Positions 24,083-35,668 of a stretch of 64,000 nt of DNA are shown piece by piece; the stretch's first letter is position 1, and the number at the start of each line of letters is the position of its first letter. Location of the stretch: contig JAWZYU010000020.1 in assembly GCA_038380435.1 (NCBI GenBank), positions 44,920,307 to 44,984,306 on the forward strand, in the 5' to 3' direction. Position numbers and translations under genes: made by a program. The DNA comes from Ryuthela nishihirai (taxonomy: Eukaryota; Arthropoda; Arachnida; Araneae; Heptathelidae). The notes below the pieces were generated by a model. It was not told where the DNA came from. It saw only the letters and a program-made list of their open reading frames with translations, and did not search any database.

Positions 24083-25763
24083 GCTTCCAAAAAAATCGTC
24101 TGCCGCTGCAATCAAGCCTACTTTTTACGTGCGATACTCAGTTTTACTGTGCATTATATACCGAAACATTGTTTTTTTACGACTAAGAGAAAGCCCATTT
24201 AAGCCATTTGGAATTTATATTGCTTTTTTCAATGCAATGAATATTTCCATACAGAATTACTGTATAGCAGAACTATTTATGTATTTCGTTGAATACGACA
24301 ATAACAAACAATTCAAGATTTTAAAAGTTTATTTATACTGCACTGATAACAGCAGAAAACATTTTATGGATAAAACATAAAAGTTATATGCAATACCAGC
24401 ATTTAAACCGCAAAATATCACATTTGTAATATTCAGAAAATAGTTATTTTACATTTAAAAAATTCTGATTCCACAAAAATAAAAAAATTTGCCTAACAAA
24501 ACTAAGTAAAGCCAATAGTGTAGGAGCAAAAATGACAGATTTTAAAAACACTTTAAACATTGGTGGAGAAATCATGTATAACACACCTACATTAAAATGC
24601 TTTCCAGTGATTTTTCACAATAGTAAAGATTCAACTCCAAAAATATGTTAAAAAGTTATGACACTCACTATTAAAGCAATTATGAGTGTACTGAATTTTC
24701 ATTTTGACTTCAAAGTCAACAGGTAGCTCTAGATTTACTATTTATTGATAAATTAATTCTACTGTTTTATTTGGAGAATTTTTCTGTTAACTGTTTCCTT
24801 CTCTGACAACAAAGTGCAGAAAGCGATGCAAATCAGCTTAAAATTGTGATACAACATTTAGTTATAACTTTTTAATTTTAACTGCTGGAAGTCACTTGTA
24901 ACCTAGTTTGTATTATATCATTATTAAAAACCTTAAATTGCAGTTCTGATTGTAGCAATATGTGTGTTCTTTTGATTGAAGCCCCAAGATCTCAGGGCTT
25001 CATCTATACCACATAAGTAACCTTTAAGTATTAATTAGACATTTTTAAAACTTTGTACTGACTTTGTTTAAAATTTTCCAATATTTCATATAATGGATAA
25101 AGGTACAATCACATCTATCCAAGGTATTTTTTGATAGATGTGGAACTTAACATCTTCTACAGACAAAGTGTGTCATCATCAAAATTCTTTGTTTTGTGAT
25201 ATAGTCAAAAATTCGTGAAACTAATCAAACAGAAACATTAGCAAAACTATTACCTATAATGCTTCTCATCTCTCTTTAATGGAAAGCTGAAATAAAAGAA
25301 TTTCTATGTATTGGCCATAAGCTGACAGTGCATTTTAGTTTACAGTGGAAAAATTAAAGCATCTTTTCAAGAAATTTATTAAAATAAAACAGTACCGAAC
25401 AATAAACCATAGAATTAAGTTTGAAATAAATATGTAAAATTCTAACCTTGTAAAATAAAAACCTCTAAACTCGTAAAAGGAAAAAAAACTCTGTTGTGAT
25501 GACACTCCAAATTTTTTGAGGTAGACCCCTGAATTTGTGCTTATTTAGAAATATATTGTTGTTGCTAATATAAATAAAAAAACCTAAAATAAAATAAAAA
25601 ACAAAACGAAAAAGAAACTCCCTGATATTTTAATCACCTCTATTTAAAAGTATGTAAATTCATCATCCATTAAATAGAATACATACTAATATTCAATTAG
25701 AGCCAACAAAATTTTTTAACTGAGGAAGCCTGCAGAAGGATTTCTCAAATAAGCGTAACGTAA

Positions 25764-25785
25764 AATCAATCAATCAATCAATCAA
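25764..25785. repeat. (AATC) microsatellite
   Basis: Five uninterrupted AATC units within the AT-rich interior of the GATATC-flanked region. Confidence 0.9.
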
Positions 25786-25879
25786 TATAAGAAGTACATC
25801 TTGACAATTATCATTGAGTACAATCCTAAGAAAATAAAAAAAATCTGTTGAAGAATTGAGGTTTGTGTTCTAAGTACAC

Positions 25880-26240
25880 ACAAAAGCTTATTAAAGGCAT
25901 ATGAATTATAGCATTATCAATAGCCCAAGCAGCGAGTTCTGTTGCAAAAATGGGATTACGTTTTTGAACGCTACTACAGTCTGTATGAAAATCATCTACA
26001 GTTACATTAAATTCGCTTTCCGCAATAGGATCATGTTTCTACTCTACAACTAGAAGTTTGCGTATTGTTATGTGTGCCAAGTTCATTACGAATATATCTT
26101 ATCGGTCCTTCATTATCAGTACCATGTAAACTATTATTATCGCATGAACTACTATCATCTACTGCACTTAATATACACATTTTGCTCTTAACTGATATTT
26201 CAATATTTTTGTTGAATTGCTGCTTCGTTATTTTACCTAC
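25880..26240 (-). pseudogene. Decayed coding sequence inside the GATATC-rich element
   Basis: - strand: one frame reads KMCILSAVDDSSSCDNNSLH and NEGPIRYIRNELGTHNNTQT. After a shift, another reads AESEFNVTVDDFHTDCSSVQ and then FATELAAWAIDNAIIHMP. The WAIDNAIIH phrase recalls a WALxxNISHxALN block I associate with transposon-linked uncharacterised proteins of invertebrates and fish; this is a recollection, not a match I could test. At least one frameshift; not functional. Confidence 0.35.
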
Positions 26241-26991
26241 CTTACCATAGTAGGTTGTAGTGAAAAGCAGTGAATATTACTTACTTAATCTTGTACCGTT
26301 TACACACTTCTGGACACAGAGCTAACAGGTACAAAATGGCGCAGTTTCCCGATCACACACGAGGATGTGTCCGCACTTAAGCAGAACAAAAAAAAAGGTT
26401 TGGGTAAGTATTTAAAGTGAATATATGTCAATAAAAATAAATCTTATTTTTCCTCGGATGTAGATTTTTGCTTCATTCCTATTCTATTTCATATTTTACA
26501 TAATTTCAAAATACATACGAGATATTCGTAGACGTGCACGAGATATTGAATCATTAAATGTCCAAAACATATCTCTGAAGGTTTTCTGCACATCTTCTTA
26601 ATGTTATGCTGATTGACGTCTAATAGATATCACATATATCTTCAGGAGATTCTGCACATTTTGAGGATATCCATAAGTTATCGATGGCTGTGTGGGTATG
26701 AGTTAGTATGTATACCTAGTTAAAACTTCTCAGTTTTTAAAAATTTATACCGCTTTTTTTTGCCTATAAAAGCTTTCATATTTTAACAATGCGTTACTGA
26801 GCTGCAGTTGGGTGTGAAAATTCCACTCATAGAAATAGATAAATAAATTAATGAATATTTTTTCCAAGAACTCCGCCAGGAAACAGTAATTGACTGGCAA
26901 AAGTGAAAGGAGCTAACTGAAAACCAAAAAATAATTTCTTTTAAGGTTCGTTTGAAAAACGAGCTAATGTTTCCACTTTGCCAATATTTAT

Positions 26992-27036
26992 TCGTCTGTC
27001 TGTCCGTCTGTCTTTCCACCTGTCTGTCCGTCTATA
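26992..27036. repeat. (TCTG/TCCG) microsatellite
   Basis: TCTG and TCCG units with one interruption (TTTCCACC). Cys-Leu-Ser-Val repeats in the + frame and Arg-Gln-Thr-Asp repeats in the - frame are its by-products. Confidence 0.9.
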
Positions 27037-27059
27037 GACAATCAACTTTTTTACTTTTA

Positions 27060-27510
27060 GAGATAAATGAAAAATTCTTTTTGGGTTGGATAGATTTCGA
27101 AGAAATATTGCGATTTGCAAATTTAAAATCTTTCCATAGCTTTAATAGCGCCTCTAGCGATGGAAAATGATGGAAAATGTAAAATTTCAAAAGAATATTG
27201 AAAACTATTTACACTAGTAATCCGAAATTTTGGTAGTACATTGTTATGGTCAGAAGGTTCACAACGGCAGCAAGGCTTTATCCTCTTAGCCAAAATGAGG
27301 TGCGAAAATGAAACTTTTTTTATTTTAAGAGATAAACGAAACAATCCTTTTTTTTTGGGGGGGGGGGGGGGGTAGGATACTAACAAAATATTAATATTTA
27401 AATTTTTCGAATCCCCATCAGTTGGAATTTCCACTGTTAGAAAATAATAAAGATGGTAAATAAAAACTCGAAAGGCGGCCTCTAGTGGTTGCAAAATGCT
27501 GGAAATACCC
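27060..27510 (+). repeat. Further units of the ~230-bp monomer family
   Basis: TAGCGCCTCTAGCGATGGAA (27146), GAGATAAACGAAACAATCC, TACTAACAAAATATTAATAT and GGCCTCTAGTGGTTGCAAAA (27477). A G-run of about 17 interrupts it at 27357-27372. Confidence 0.6.
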
Positions 27511-27529
27511 ATTGAGGTAGTAATACTAA

Positions 27530-28850
27530 AGACAGGACTTTGATTCCCGTAGCATTGACCGCCATGATCACAGACGGCTGTCTGCCGACTGTTTAGTGAG
27601 GAAAGATATCCATGATGCCTTGCGAATTGACTGCGAACTACGATGAAGGCTATTTAAAAATGTTTAACAAATGATTTAAATGAGGCAGAACTTTGCTGTT
27701 TTTTGTTTTTTATTTCAATGAGGTTATTCCAGTGTAGTAATTAAAGCAAAATAGATTTAATTAATGCACACTTGCTGATTTATATTGGATAAAAAACGAA
27801 GACGCTGGAAACTGCTTCTCTTTCAAAACGAGGTTTTGTATGAAAATTAAAAAAAATTCGATATTTTCTTAACATGTGATTAAAGTTGAACTAAATTGAC
27901 TGTAAACTTAGCAGACTTTAATTTGAGCCCGTTTAAAATAGGAACAACGGTAAACACATTTTAAAATCTAATACATGATCAAATCATTCAGCTTAAGCGA
28001 AAGCTCTCAAAATTTATAGACCTTAATAGTGCAAATCCGCGCCTTATTTAAAGAAACATGAAAAGTCACATTTATTTTCTTCTTTCATTAAAAAATATTA
28101 ATTTTTATTAAAAATTGAAAGAAATAATCTGAGAGTGTAAACATTTTTTTAATTCAGCTGAGGCAGGAAATCAAATCTCCTCCAAATAAATGACAGAATT
28201 TAATTTCATGCTGTAAAAAAAACCAAATATTATAAGCTTGCACAATATATAATATGTTATCTAAATAATAATACACTTTGGCAAAATAAAAAAATGCAAA
28301 GTAGACGTCTCATAAATTTAATGCCATATGCTTAATATTTCTTATTGTAATAAAATGTACGAAAACATTCTTTTAATTTCATGTTAATTCAGGCTTTAAA
28401 TCACCTACTTTACATATGCAAATATTATTAGTTTCATACATTAAAAAATTCGTGAACTACATTCGACTTAGAAAGGTATATTGAAAAGTTGACAACCCTT
28501 TATTTTTAAATCCCTTAGTTTAACAATTTCAATTTTTAATTTATCATAAAGAACACATCTCGTAATTTTCGTAAAGTACTAACCTATGATGTGTCAAATT
28601 ACTTCCTTTACAGCATTTATTTTTGCATCCGTATGCGGAGCATGAAGTAGGCATTTCACTGTTGATTTATTAAAAGCACCCGACTTTCTCCTCACTATCG
28701 ACTAGGCTTAATATCTGTACGTGTTCATGGCGTCCGTTGCTAGTCCTGTCTCTAGTAATATTACCTCAATGGAAATACCAGATCTTTTAACGAATATTGC
28801 AAACACCTCAATGATTGCAAACGATCTATTTATGCTAGAAGTTTAAATTT
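27530..28850. other. AT-rich stretch, nothing recognised
   Basis: No SINE, transposon or coding signal identified. Confidence 0.55.
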
Positions 28851-28999
28851 TTGGTCAAAGCGTGTAATGGTCAAATGGTTTACACTAACAGTAATAATTT
28901 CTCCCATTATGGCAAGAGGGTGTTGGTAAAATGTAGCTTTTCTACCTTAAGAGATAAATGAAAAACATTTTTTGTGCTTATAAGTACTAATAAAATATT

Positions 29000-29400
29000 A
29001 ATAGTGTATTTTACCAATTATGCAGTAGTTCGAATTTCCACTCCCAGAGGGTACTGAATACGTAAAATAACTAGAAGAACGCATATTGCCTCTGGTGCAT
29101 ATGGGAATCTCGTTTAGAGAATGAAGTTCTTCCTTTGCCTACTTTTTCATTCCTTAAAAGTTTTAATTATAGGTGTTCGTGTTATTTCTCTGCTGAGGTC
29201 CTGCCATCCTGATGGACCTTCAACTATGGTGTATAAACTGAAAGGCTCCTGTCAGACCTCTGTGACAAGCAGCTGCTTGCTGCTTGAGGGCTTATTTATT
29301 TATTTTTTTTTCATATATGATGAGGGAAAAATGCATATAGTAGTATTTTATTAATAATTATACAACATAAAAAGCATTTGTTTCTTAGTTCTCAAATTAG
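29000..29400 (+). repeat. Duplicated unit, copy 1
   Basis: AGAAGAACGCATATTGCCTC, GTGCATATGGGAATCTCGTT, GAATGAAGTTCTTCCTTTGC, then a SINE B body, then AGTAGTATTTTATTAATAAT. It matches 29835-30190 in order. Confidence 0.8.
29172..29310 (+). mobile_element. SINE family B, body only
   Basis: GTGTTCGTGTTATTTCTCTG, CTGAAAGGCTCCTGTCAG, ACAAGCAGCTGCTTGCTGCT (a small slip duplication of CTGCTTG). Embedded in a larger duplicated unit. Confidence 0.82.
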
Positions 29401-29834
29401 AAAAGTTACTTTTCACTCACTCCTCTGAAAATAATGGGCAGATCATTGCTCTCAGGGGAATTTCTATCAAACCACAACGCTACCGCCGAAATTTCTACCA
29501 TAAAGTGATCGTTTGGAGTATTCGTTAAAAGTTTTGCCATTTGGATATTTAGTGATCTCTAATGATATAAATTAAATCCTCCTTTAAAAATGCGAATTAT
29601 ATTCCATTAGTACCAATATTCATTTTAAAATTTGGAATTTTTTTATTTTTTTCCACCGTTAGAGGGCGCAATTATAGCTTTTGGGAGATTCCCAAAATGC
29701 AAATTGTAATATTTCATCAATGCCTGTCTAACCGAAAAAGAATTTTTAATTTATCTCTAAAAACACAAAATTTTCTGTTAAAAAAAGTTGCATTCAATAT
29801 TAATTTTTACACCTTTAGACCCCATGGGTCCATA

Positions 29835-30190
29835 TCGAATATTCACTGTCAGAGGGTACAGAAAGTGTAAAATAGCTAGAAGAACGCATATCGCCTCTGG
29901 CGCATATGGGAATCTCATTTTCAAAGAGAATGAAGTTCTTCCTTTGCCTACTTTTAACTCCTTAAAAGTTTTAATTATGGATGTTCGTGTTGTTTTTCTG
30001 CTGAGGTCCCGCCATCTTCATGGACCTTCTACTATGGCGTTTAAATTGACAGGCTCCTGTCAGACCTCTGTACAAGCAGCTGCTTGAGGCGTTATTATTT
30101 ATTTCTTAATATATGATAGGGGAAATGCACATAGTAGTATTTTATTAATTATAAAACATAAAATGTATTTGTCTTTTAGTTCTTAAATTT
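29835..30190 (+). repeat. Duplicated unit, copy 2
   Basis: AGAAGAACGCATATCGCCTC, GCGCATATGGGAATCTCATT, GAATGAAGTTCTTCCTTTGC, SINE B body, AGTAGTATTTTATTAATTAT. The repeat distance from copy 1 is about 0.84 kb; the SINE B is inside both, so it was present before the duplication. Confidence 0.8.
29980..30105 (+). mobile_element. SINE family B, body only
   Basis: GATGTTCGTGTTGTTTTTCT, TTGACAGGCTCCTGTCAGAC, ACAAGCAGCTGCTTGAGG. Same duplicated unit as the copy at 29172. Confidence 0.82.
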
Positions 30191-30938
30191 AAAATGTTGC
30201 TTTTATCCCATTTCTCTGAAAATAGTGGGCAGATCATTGCTGTCAGTGGAATTTCTACCATACCAGAACTCTACACGCCGAAATTTCTACCATAAACAGA
30301 TCACTTGAAGCATTCGTTCAAAGTTTTGCGGTTTTGATATTTAGTGATCTCTAATGATATAAATAAAAACTCCCTTTGAAAATGCGAATTACATTTAATT
30401 AGCAACCAACTAAAAAAAGAGATTTCCAATTATCTCTTAAAACAAGGCCGTTCCGTTTCTTACCTAACTTGGGCTTAGTGTCAACTCATTGTTGTCAATG
30501 GAATTTTCAAAACTGTCACATTCCACGACCAAAATTTCAAATTTCTAACATAACTACATCGTTTGCAATATTCGTTTTAAATTTTGGAATTCTTACAATT
30601 TTATTCTACCGTTAGAGGGTGCAATTATAGCTTTCGAGCAATTGCATAGGCCTGTAGTCTATCATCTTTGGCCAAGGTAAAGTATATTATTCAAGCAATG
30701 GCGGAGATTTGTACTGTACGTTAACCTGCCGGACTCCTTGGCTCAAAAAATGATGATTGGTGATTTTTCTGTTTTGTAATGTAATGTTAAATAACGCAGA
30801 GGAAGAAATATTGTTTTAAGCCCAATAAGAAATACTACAAGTTTACTCACTAATTTATCGATTCATTTATCATAACTTGTATTAGCCTGTAAACTCATTT
30901 ACATCGTTTTAAACTGAAAGGAATATAGTAATTTAAAA

Positions 30939-31070
30939 ATGAATGTGTTGTTACAAAAGCTAAAGACAAAAAAAGACATTGATGAAGCAATTAAAACTAC
31001 CGAAGAAAAAGTTCTTGTCCTTCGTTTTGGAAAAGATGATGAAATAGGATGCATGCAGATGGATAACATA
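30939..31070 (+). CDS. TXNL4B: TXNL4B (Dim1-like) coding exon 1
   Basis: First coding exon of thioredoxin-like protein 4B, a Dim1-family thioredoxin-fold protein linked to pre-mRNA splicing in the nucleus. It reads 44 codons from an ATG, starting MNVLLQKLKTKKDIDEAIK and containing EKVLVLRFGKDDEIGCMQMD. This lines up without gaps with the human protein start, including the VLRFG strand and the acidic stretch after it. The exon stops after ..MDNI at a consensus donor (ATA|GTAAGA), so the intron is phase 0. The start is the only ATG that fits the family N-terminus; the flanks are AT-rich and non-coding. It was recognised only by matching the family and by joining in phase to exon 2, 10.9 kb away. 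Dim1-type proteins lack the CxxC redox motif, and none is present here. Confidence 0.93.
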
Positions 31071-31498
31071 GTAAGAAAAATTTATTAAAGTATTTAAGAA
31101 CCATAACAAAAGGGAGATTCAGCCGCTCCGCTTCCCCTGTGCAAGCCCCCTCTATCGAATTCTAATAGGTTTGAATCTTTTACTAGCAAGGATTAATTGA
31201 CAATTGGGAAGCCGACATAAAAAGTACCATAGGCTGACACGAAAGCTTTAAATTTCTAAAAAAACGCCGACTTCGATGACGAGCAACAAAAAAAATTTAA
31301 CCCGTCCTCAAAAGTTATTGTTCTGTGCATAAAACAATAAATTTGCCTGTATGATAACAAGTTTTTAATATGATATAGTTCAGATGCAAAAAAATCCTTA
31401 TTATTCAGCAATACAAATATCTATCCAAATTGTATTTAAATATATATATATCCTTTACTGAAATGCCAGTTTATTAGGTACACCTAGTGGTCCTAGAC

Positions 31499-31940
31499 GT
31501 GGGTGTTTCAAAACTACAAATTTCAATGGGAGATACGGAACACAGACAAACCTTTTTTGTCTATGAATGTATGTCTGTAGATGTAACCCTTTGGTGCTAG
31601 AGGGCACAGACAGAAGTATTGATGTAGCTGGCACATAAATGGAAACAAGTGTGAACAAGTTTATTTAAAGATGCATGTCAGCCATCTCTGCAGTCATGAA
31701 ACACTTCATGTTACACATAATGTGTCTGATTTACGAATGCCGAAGGCAAACACAAGTCCATTCTCCGTTCCCACCTTGGCCTTCTAGACAATTGCAGCGC
31801 TACCAAACAGCATCCTGTAGCACCGAAGGCTTATGTCAGTGGATATGCATTCATAGATGAAAAAAGGTTTGTCTTGATGTTCCCTATCTCCCATTGAAAT
31901 TTCTACAGAGAGTTTTGAAATACCCAGTGTAGTAAGAGGT
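31499..31940. repeat. Foldback sequence with ~110-bp arms
   Basis: The left arm (about 31499-31606) and right arm (about 31814-31930) are imperfect reverse complements. Shared blocks include AAATTTCAATGGGAGATA, GACAAACCTTTTTT and CTATGAATG. It lies just inside the left Tc1 terminus and before the LINE body. It may be a separate MITE or part of what was inserted with the LINE. Confidence 0.65.
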
Positions 31941-32750
31941 TGGCAAACAGAGTGAAGAGGTGTCATGTTTGTGCTCTTTAATATCATTGGAGGCTAATTT
32001 CACCATGATCTTAAACCTTGATCATTAACGTTTTTAGAAGGATTGATTATCTTGTTTCTCTAATTCCCATGTGGGAAGAATATAGTCCTAGTAGCTTTTT
32101 CAGAGTAATAATTTGATATTGAAAAAAAATTTTATTGAAATATGCCCCTTACCCTTATTGTCACTGAGGGCAAACATGGCATCCATGGAAGCCATTTGCC
32201 AACCTGTCATCTAGGCCACTTTTTTCTTTTTTTTCAACCCTGCTGAGGAGTGGTCAACTTCACAGGGTCCTGGTGCTGACCATTTATACCTACTAGACTG
32301 GACTTGTTTATGGATTTGAGCTTGATTATGGATCCTGGACTTGCTGCACTGGTGGGCCTCTGTTGAGGGAGAGTCTGCCGCTGTGTTTTCTGTTTGCTTC
32401 TGGGTTGCCAGCTCTAAGTGAACAGAGGCATGGGATACCTTATATCAGCTGGTGGATAATCCTAATCAGAGGCTATCGCAGGTACCTGAACCTTACTTAG
32501 CTATTTGGGCATCGTCAAGCCTAAACTGGAGTAATGTGTCTCAGGCAGGCCATATGGTTCTTGAAAAAGTCCACTTGAAAAGGTGGTGCCTGAAGTTCCT
32601 ACCAGCATCGGTGACTTCAGCCTTTAGTGGAGGAGGAACAGGTCTTTGCCCCATGCCTGCGATCAGGGGGCTGTTTGATATTGTTGGCCCTACCAATCTC
32701 AATAAACCTAATTTCTTTAAAAATCCTACTAATCATTTTCTCTCTGCAGG

Positions 32751-33942
32751 AACGTGAGGACATTACATAGAGATTATTCTCTTGATGTCCTCATGCAGGA
32801 ATTCCAGCACTATAACCTAGATATTCTAGACTTGCAAAGAGACCAGATGGACAGGTCAAGATGAGATATTTAAAAATAACTTTAAATTTCTCTTTACAGG
32901 GAGGGAGGATGGAAAGCATCTCCAAGGCGTGGGTCTGCTGCTCAACAGACATGCTAGTGATGCTCTTCTAGGATATGAGTGCATTAATGAAAGGTTTCTT
33001 ACAGCAAAATTTCAGACAAGCATTAAAGACTTGAATGTTATCTGCTGTTATGCCCCCATTGAGGATTCTGATGAGGATGAGAAGGATAGGTTTTACAGAC
33101 AACTTCAGGATATTTTGAATTCTGTCAAGAAAGGAGATATTACCCTTGTTCTTGGTGACTTCAGTGCCAAAGTTGGTACCGACTCTGACCTTTGGGGAGG
33201 AGTAATAGGTCCTTTTGGTATTGGTAGCTGCAATGGCAATGGGCAACGTCTCCTACAGGTAAGTAAACTCAATGGTTTCAGAATAACTAACACATATTAC
33301 AAACACCGTGACATACATAAATACACATGGGTTTCACCTGATGGGCTGCATAAGAATATGATTGATTATATATTAATTAATAACAAATGGGCTAGTTCTG
33401 TTAGAAATACCAGGGCATATAGGGGAGCTGAAATTGGATCTGACCATTACCTTGTTAAAAGTGTCTTGAAACTTAAACTTAAAAAGTGTTGTGCTAGGGT
33501 TAAAAAATTTACCTTTAATACTGAAGCTCTGAAAGACCCAGTTATAGCTAAAGCTTACCATGATAGGTTACTTAGTCATTATGACAGTCATGGTTTGCTT
33601 AATACTGAAGTTGAGGAAGAATGGGGCCATTTTAAACAGGCTTTTTTGGAAACTAACAGTACTCTTTTAGGGAAAAAGGAGCAGAGGAGGCAGAATTATT
33701 TAAGTGATAAGGCACTTGAGCTTATTTCAGAAAGAAGGAACTGCAGGAATGTCCTTAATCAGTACCCTACTAGTCCTAATAGAAAGCATTACAAAGAACT
33801 TAATAAATGTGTAAAGGATCAGTTAGCTACTGATAAGAATCTTTGGCTTGATGGCCTTGCTGACAAAGCTGAGGAAGCAGTTAGACAGCACAACAGCAGA
33901 GAGCTGTACCAGATAGTTAATGTTTTGTGTGGTAGAAAATGA
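32751..33942 (+). pseudogene. LINE copy 1 endonuclease part of the ORF (broken)
   Basis: AP endonuclease-like domain. The N-terminus (NVRTLHRDYSLDVLMQEFQ, then DILDLQR) is in one frame from 32751. A frameshift near 32845 moves it to the frame that reads WTGQDEIF and on to 33942. Motifs: LVLGDFSAKVGTD (catalytic Asp region; consensus GDFNAK, here Asn replaced by Ser), DYILIN and the SDHYLV motif with the catalytic Asp-His. The open part ends at a TGA after GRK. Copy 2 has Arg at that site (GRKRTG), so the stop is a nonsense mutation and not the true end. Not a host gene. Confidence 0.85.
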
Positions 33943-35668
33943 ACAGGTATACAGGGATTGAAGGATAAACAAGGCAAGGTTATAGAAGGTGAGGATTCTG
34001 TCATGGCTATGTGGGCTGAGCATTTCAGTGATGTTCTAAACAATGTGGTTAATTCTACTCCCATTGTTTGCAATGATGATAGATGCATTGTTGGCTTTAA
34101 TGTTGGCCCTATAACACAATCTCAAGTTAGTTTGGCTATTTCTAAACTTAAACTTCATAAATCCCCAGGGGTGGATGAAATTACTGCAGAAATGCTTAGA
34201 GCTGGGAATGTTTCAGTTACCATTTGGATGACTGAAATTTTGAATAACTTTTATGATAAAGGCATGGTTCCTAAAGATTTTACCAGAGCTATTATTATCC
34301 CTATTTTCAAAAAAGGTGATCGCAGTTCTTGTGATAACTATAGGGGTATCAGCCTACTCTCCGTTCCAGGTAAAGTTCTTTCCATGATTGTGCTTAATAG
34401 AATTAAGAATCTGGTTGACAGGCAATTGCGTGATGAGCAATGTGGATTCAGAAGTGGTAGGGGATGTGTAGATCAGATATTTTCACTTAGGCAGATTCTT
34501 GAGAAATGTTTCGAGTTTCAGAAACCTTTGGTTGCTAGCTTTGTTGATTTCAAAAAGGCTTTCGACTCTGTTGACCGTCATAATTTGTGGTTGATTGTGA
34601 GATCATATTGTATACCAGACAAGTTAGTTAACATAATGAAAGCTCTCTATAATAATACTGAGTCATGTGTGAGAGTTGGTAAGTCTTGTAGCAACTGGTT
34701 TAGCATTACTTCTAGTGTTCGACAAGGGTGCATTTTGTCTCCTTTTCTCTTTAGTTTGGTTGTTGATTATGTTATGCGAAATTCACTTCAAGGGAAAGCT
34801 TTTGGCCTTAAATGGGCTGGAGATACGAAAATTTCTGATTTAGATTATGCTGATGATTTAGCCCTTTTGGCAAATGATGTTGATGAGATGAACTCTTTCA
34901 TTCGAGCTGTTGATGAGACTGGTAGTAGAGTAGGTTTGGTTATAAACAGAGAGAAAACTAAAGTGATGATAATTGGTCAGGCAGGTTGTGATTCAGTTAA
35001 TCTGAATGGTTGCAGTCTTGAGCAGGTGTCACAGTTTAATTACCTTGGGAGCTGCGTAACTGATACTGGTGATATGCGGCATGAGATTAACAGACGAATA
35101 GGTATTGCTGCCGGGACTTTTAAGAATCTATGGAGATTGTGGAAAAATAGGCGTATACACCTAAAGACTAAAATTAGACTGTATAATAGTTTGGTTCTTT
35201 CTAGGGTTAGTTATGGTAGTGAAACTTGGACGCTGTGTAAGCAAGATAACAGGAAACTAGATGCTTTTGATTCTAGATGCTTACGCAGTATCTTGGGTAT
35301 TAGGTGGTTTAACTTTGCAACTAATGATGAGGTTAGGCAAAGGAGTCTGCAACCTCCTTTAAGCAGCATATTGTGGAGACAGGCCTCAAGAGAGATATTT
35401 AATCAGCATATTGTGCAGACAGGGCTCAAGAGAGAGACTCCACTGGTTTAGCCATGTTGCACGTATGGATAATTATAGATTGGCAAATAGGGTTATGAAC
35501 AGTGTGCCTAGAGGCCTCAGAAGGAGGGGGAGACCTAGGATGCGGTGGGCAGACAATGTCAAACAGGACCTTGTTAGAATTGGTGTACAGTGGCCAGATG
35601 CAGCAGATGTAGCTCAGGACAGATATGCTTGGAGAATTAAACTGCGTGGTCTGGTTGGACCTCCCTAG
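33943..35668 (+). pseudogene. LINE copy 1 reverse transcriptase part of the ORF
   Basis: Continues the endonuclease frame. RT motifs in order: AIIIPIFKKGDRSSCDNYRG, DEQCGFRSGRG, VDFKKAFDSVD (motif A), VRQGCILSPFLFS (motif B), LDYADDLALL (motif C, the YADD box) and INREKTKVM, followed by FNYLGSCV. The RT core is complete. Near 35360-35440 a partial tandem repeat (CAGCATATTGTG twice) absent from copy 2 shifts the frame, so the last ~80 residues (GHVARMDNYRL.. to LRGLVGPP, in copy 2 fused to RT) read separately from about 35411. Probably inactive because of the nonsense codon at 33940 and these shifts. Confidence 0.85.

Larger units (their letters stand above)
23500..26700. mobile_element. Probable DNA transposon with GATATC-rich ends
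   Basis: Both flanks are packed with GATATC/ATATCC words (left 23540-23910; right 26510-26690). The left phrase GATATCCGCAAAATGTTTAT resembles the reverse complement of the right phrase, GATATCCTCAAAATGTGCAG. The inner 24.1-25.9 kb is AT-rich, and a decayed coding stretch on the - strand lies near 25880-26240. No transposase signature is readable and no exact target duplication was found, so class and ends are tentative. Confidence 0.35.
29400..30680 (-). repeat. ~230-bp monomer family, - strand units
   Basis: ACCGTTAGAGGGCGCAATTA (29661) and ACCGTTAGAGGGTGCAATTA (30609), and GTGATCTCTAATGATATAAA (29550, 30342). The same landmarks appear in opposite orientation at 21.8-22.4 kb. It overlaps the duplicated unit at 29835-30190. 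Confidence 0.6.

Noticed and set aside
25764..25785. Start of a CRISPR-like or regulatory array
   Set aside because: Simple AATC microsatellite; no spacers, and the window is eukaryotic.
26952..27170. Cys-rich secreted peptide (CLSVCLSTCLSV...)
   Set aside because: The cysteine pattern is produced by the TCTG microsatellite.
27123..27512. 129-codon - strand ORF with a proline run (PPPPPKKK)
   Set aside because: The proline run is the G-run at 27357-27372 read backwards, and the rest is the ~230-bp repeat family.
32452..32757. A 101-codon ORF as a host exon of TXNL4B
   Set aside because: It lies in the 5' part of LINE copy 1 just before the endonuclease, and TXNL4B exons 1 and 2 join in phase without it.
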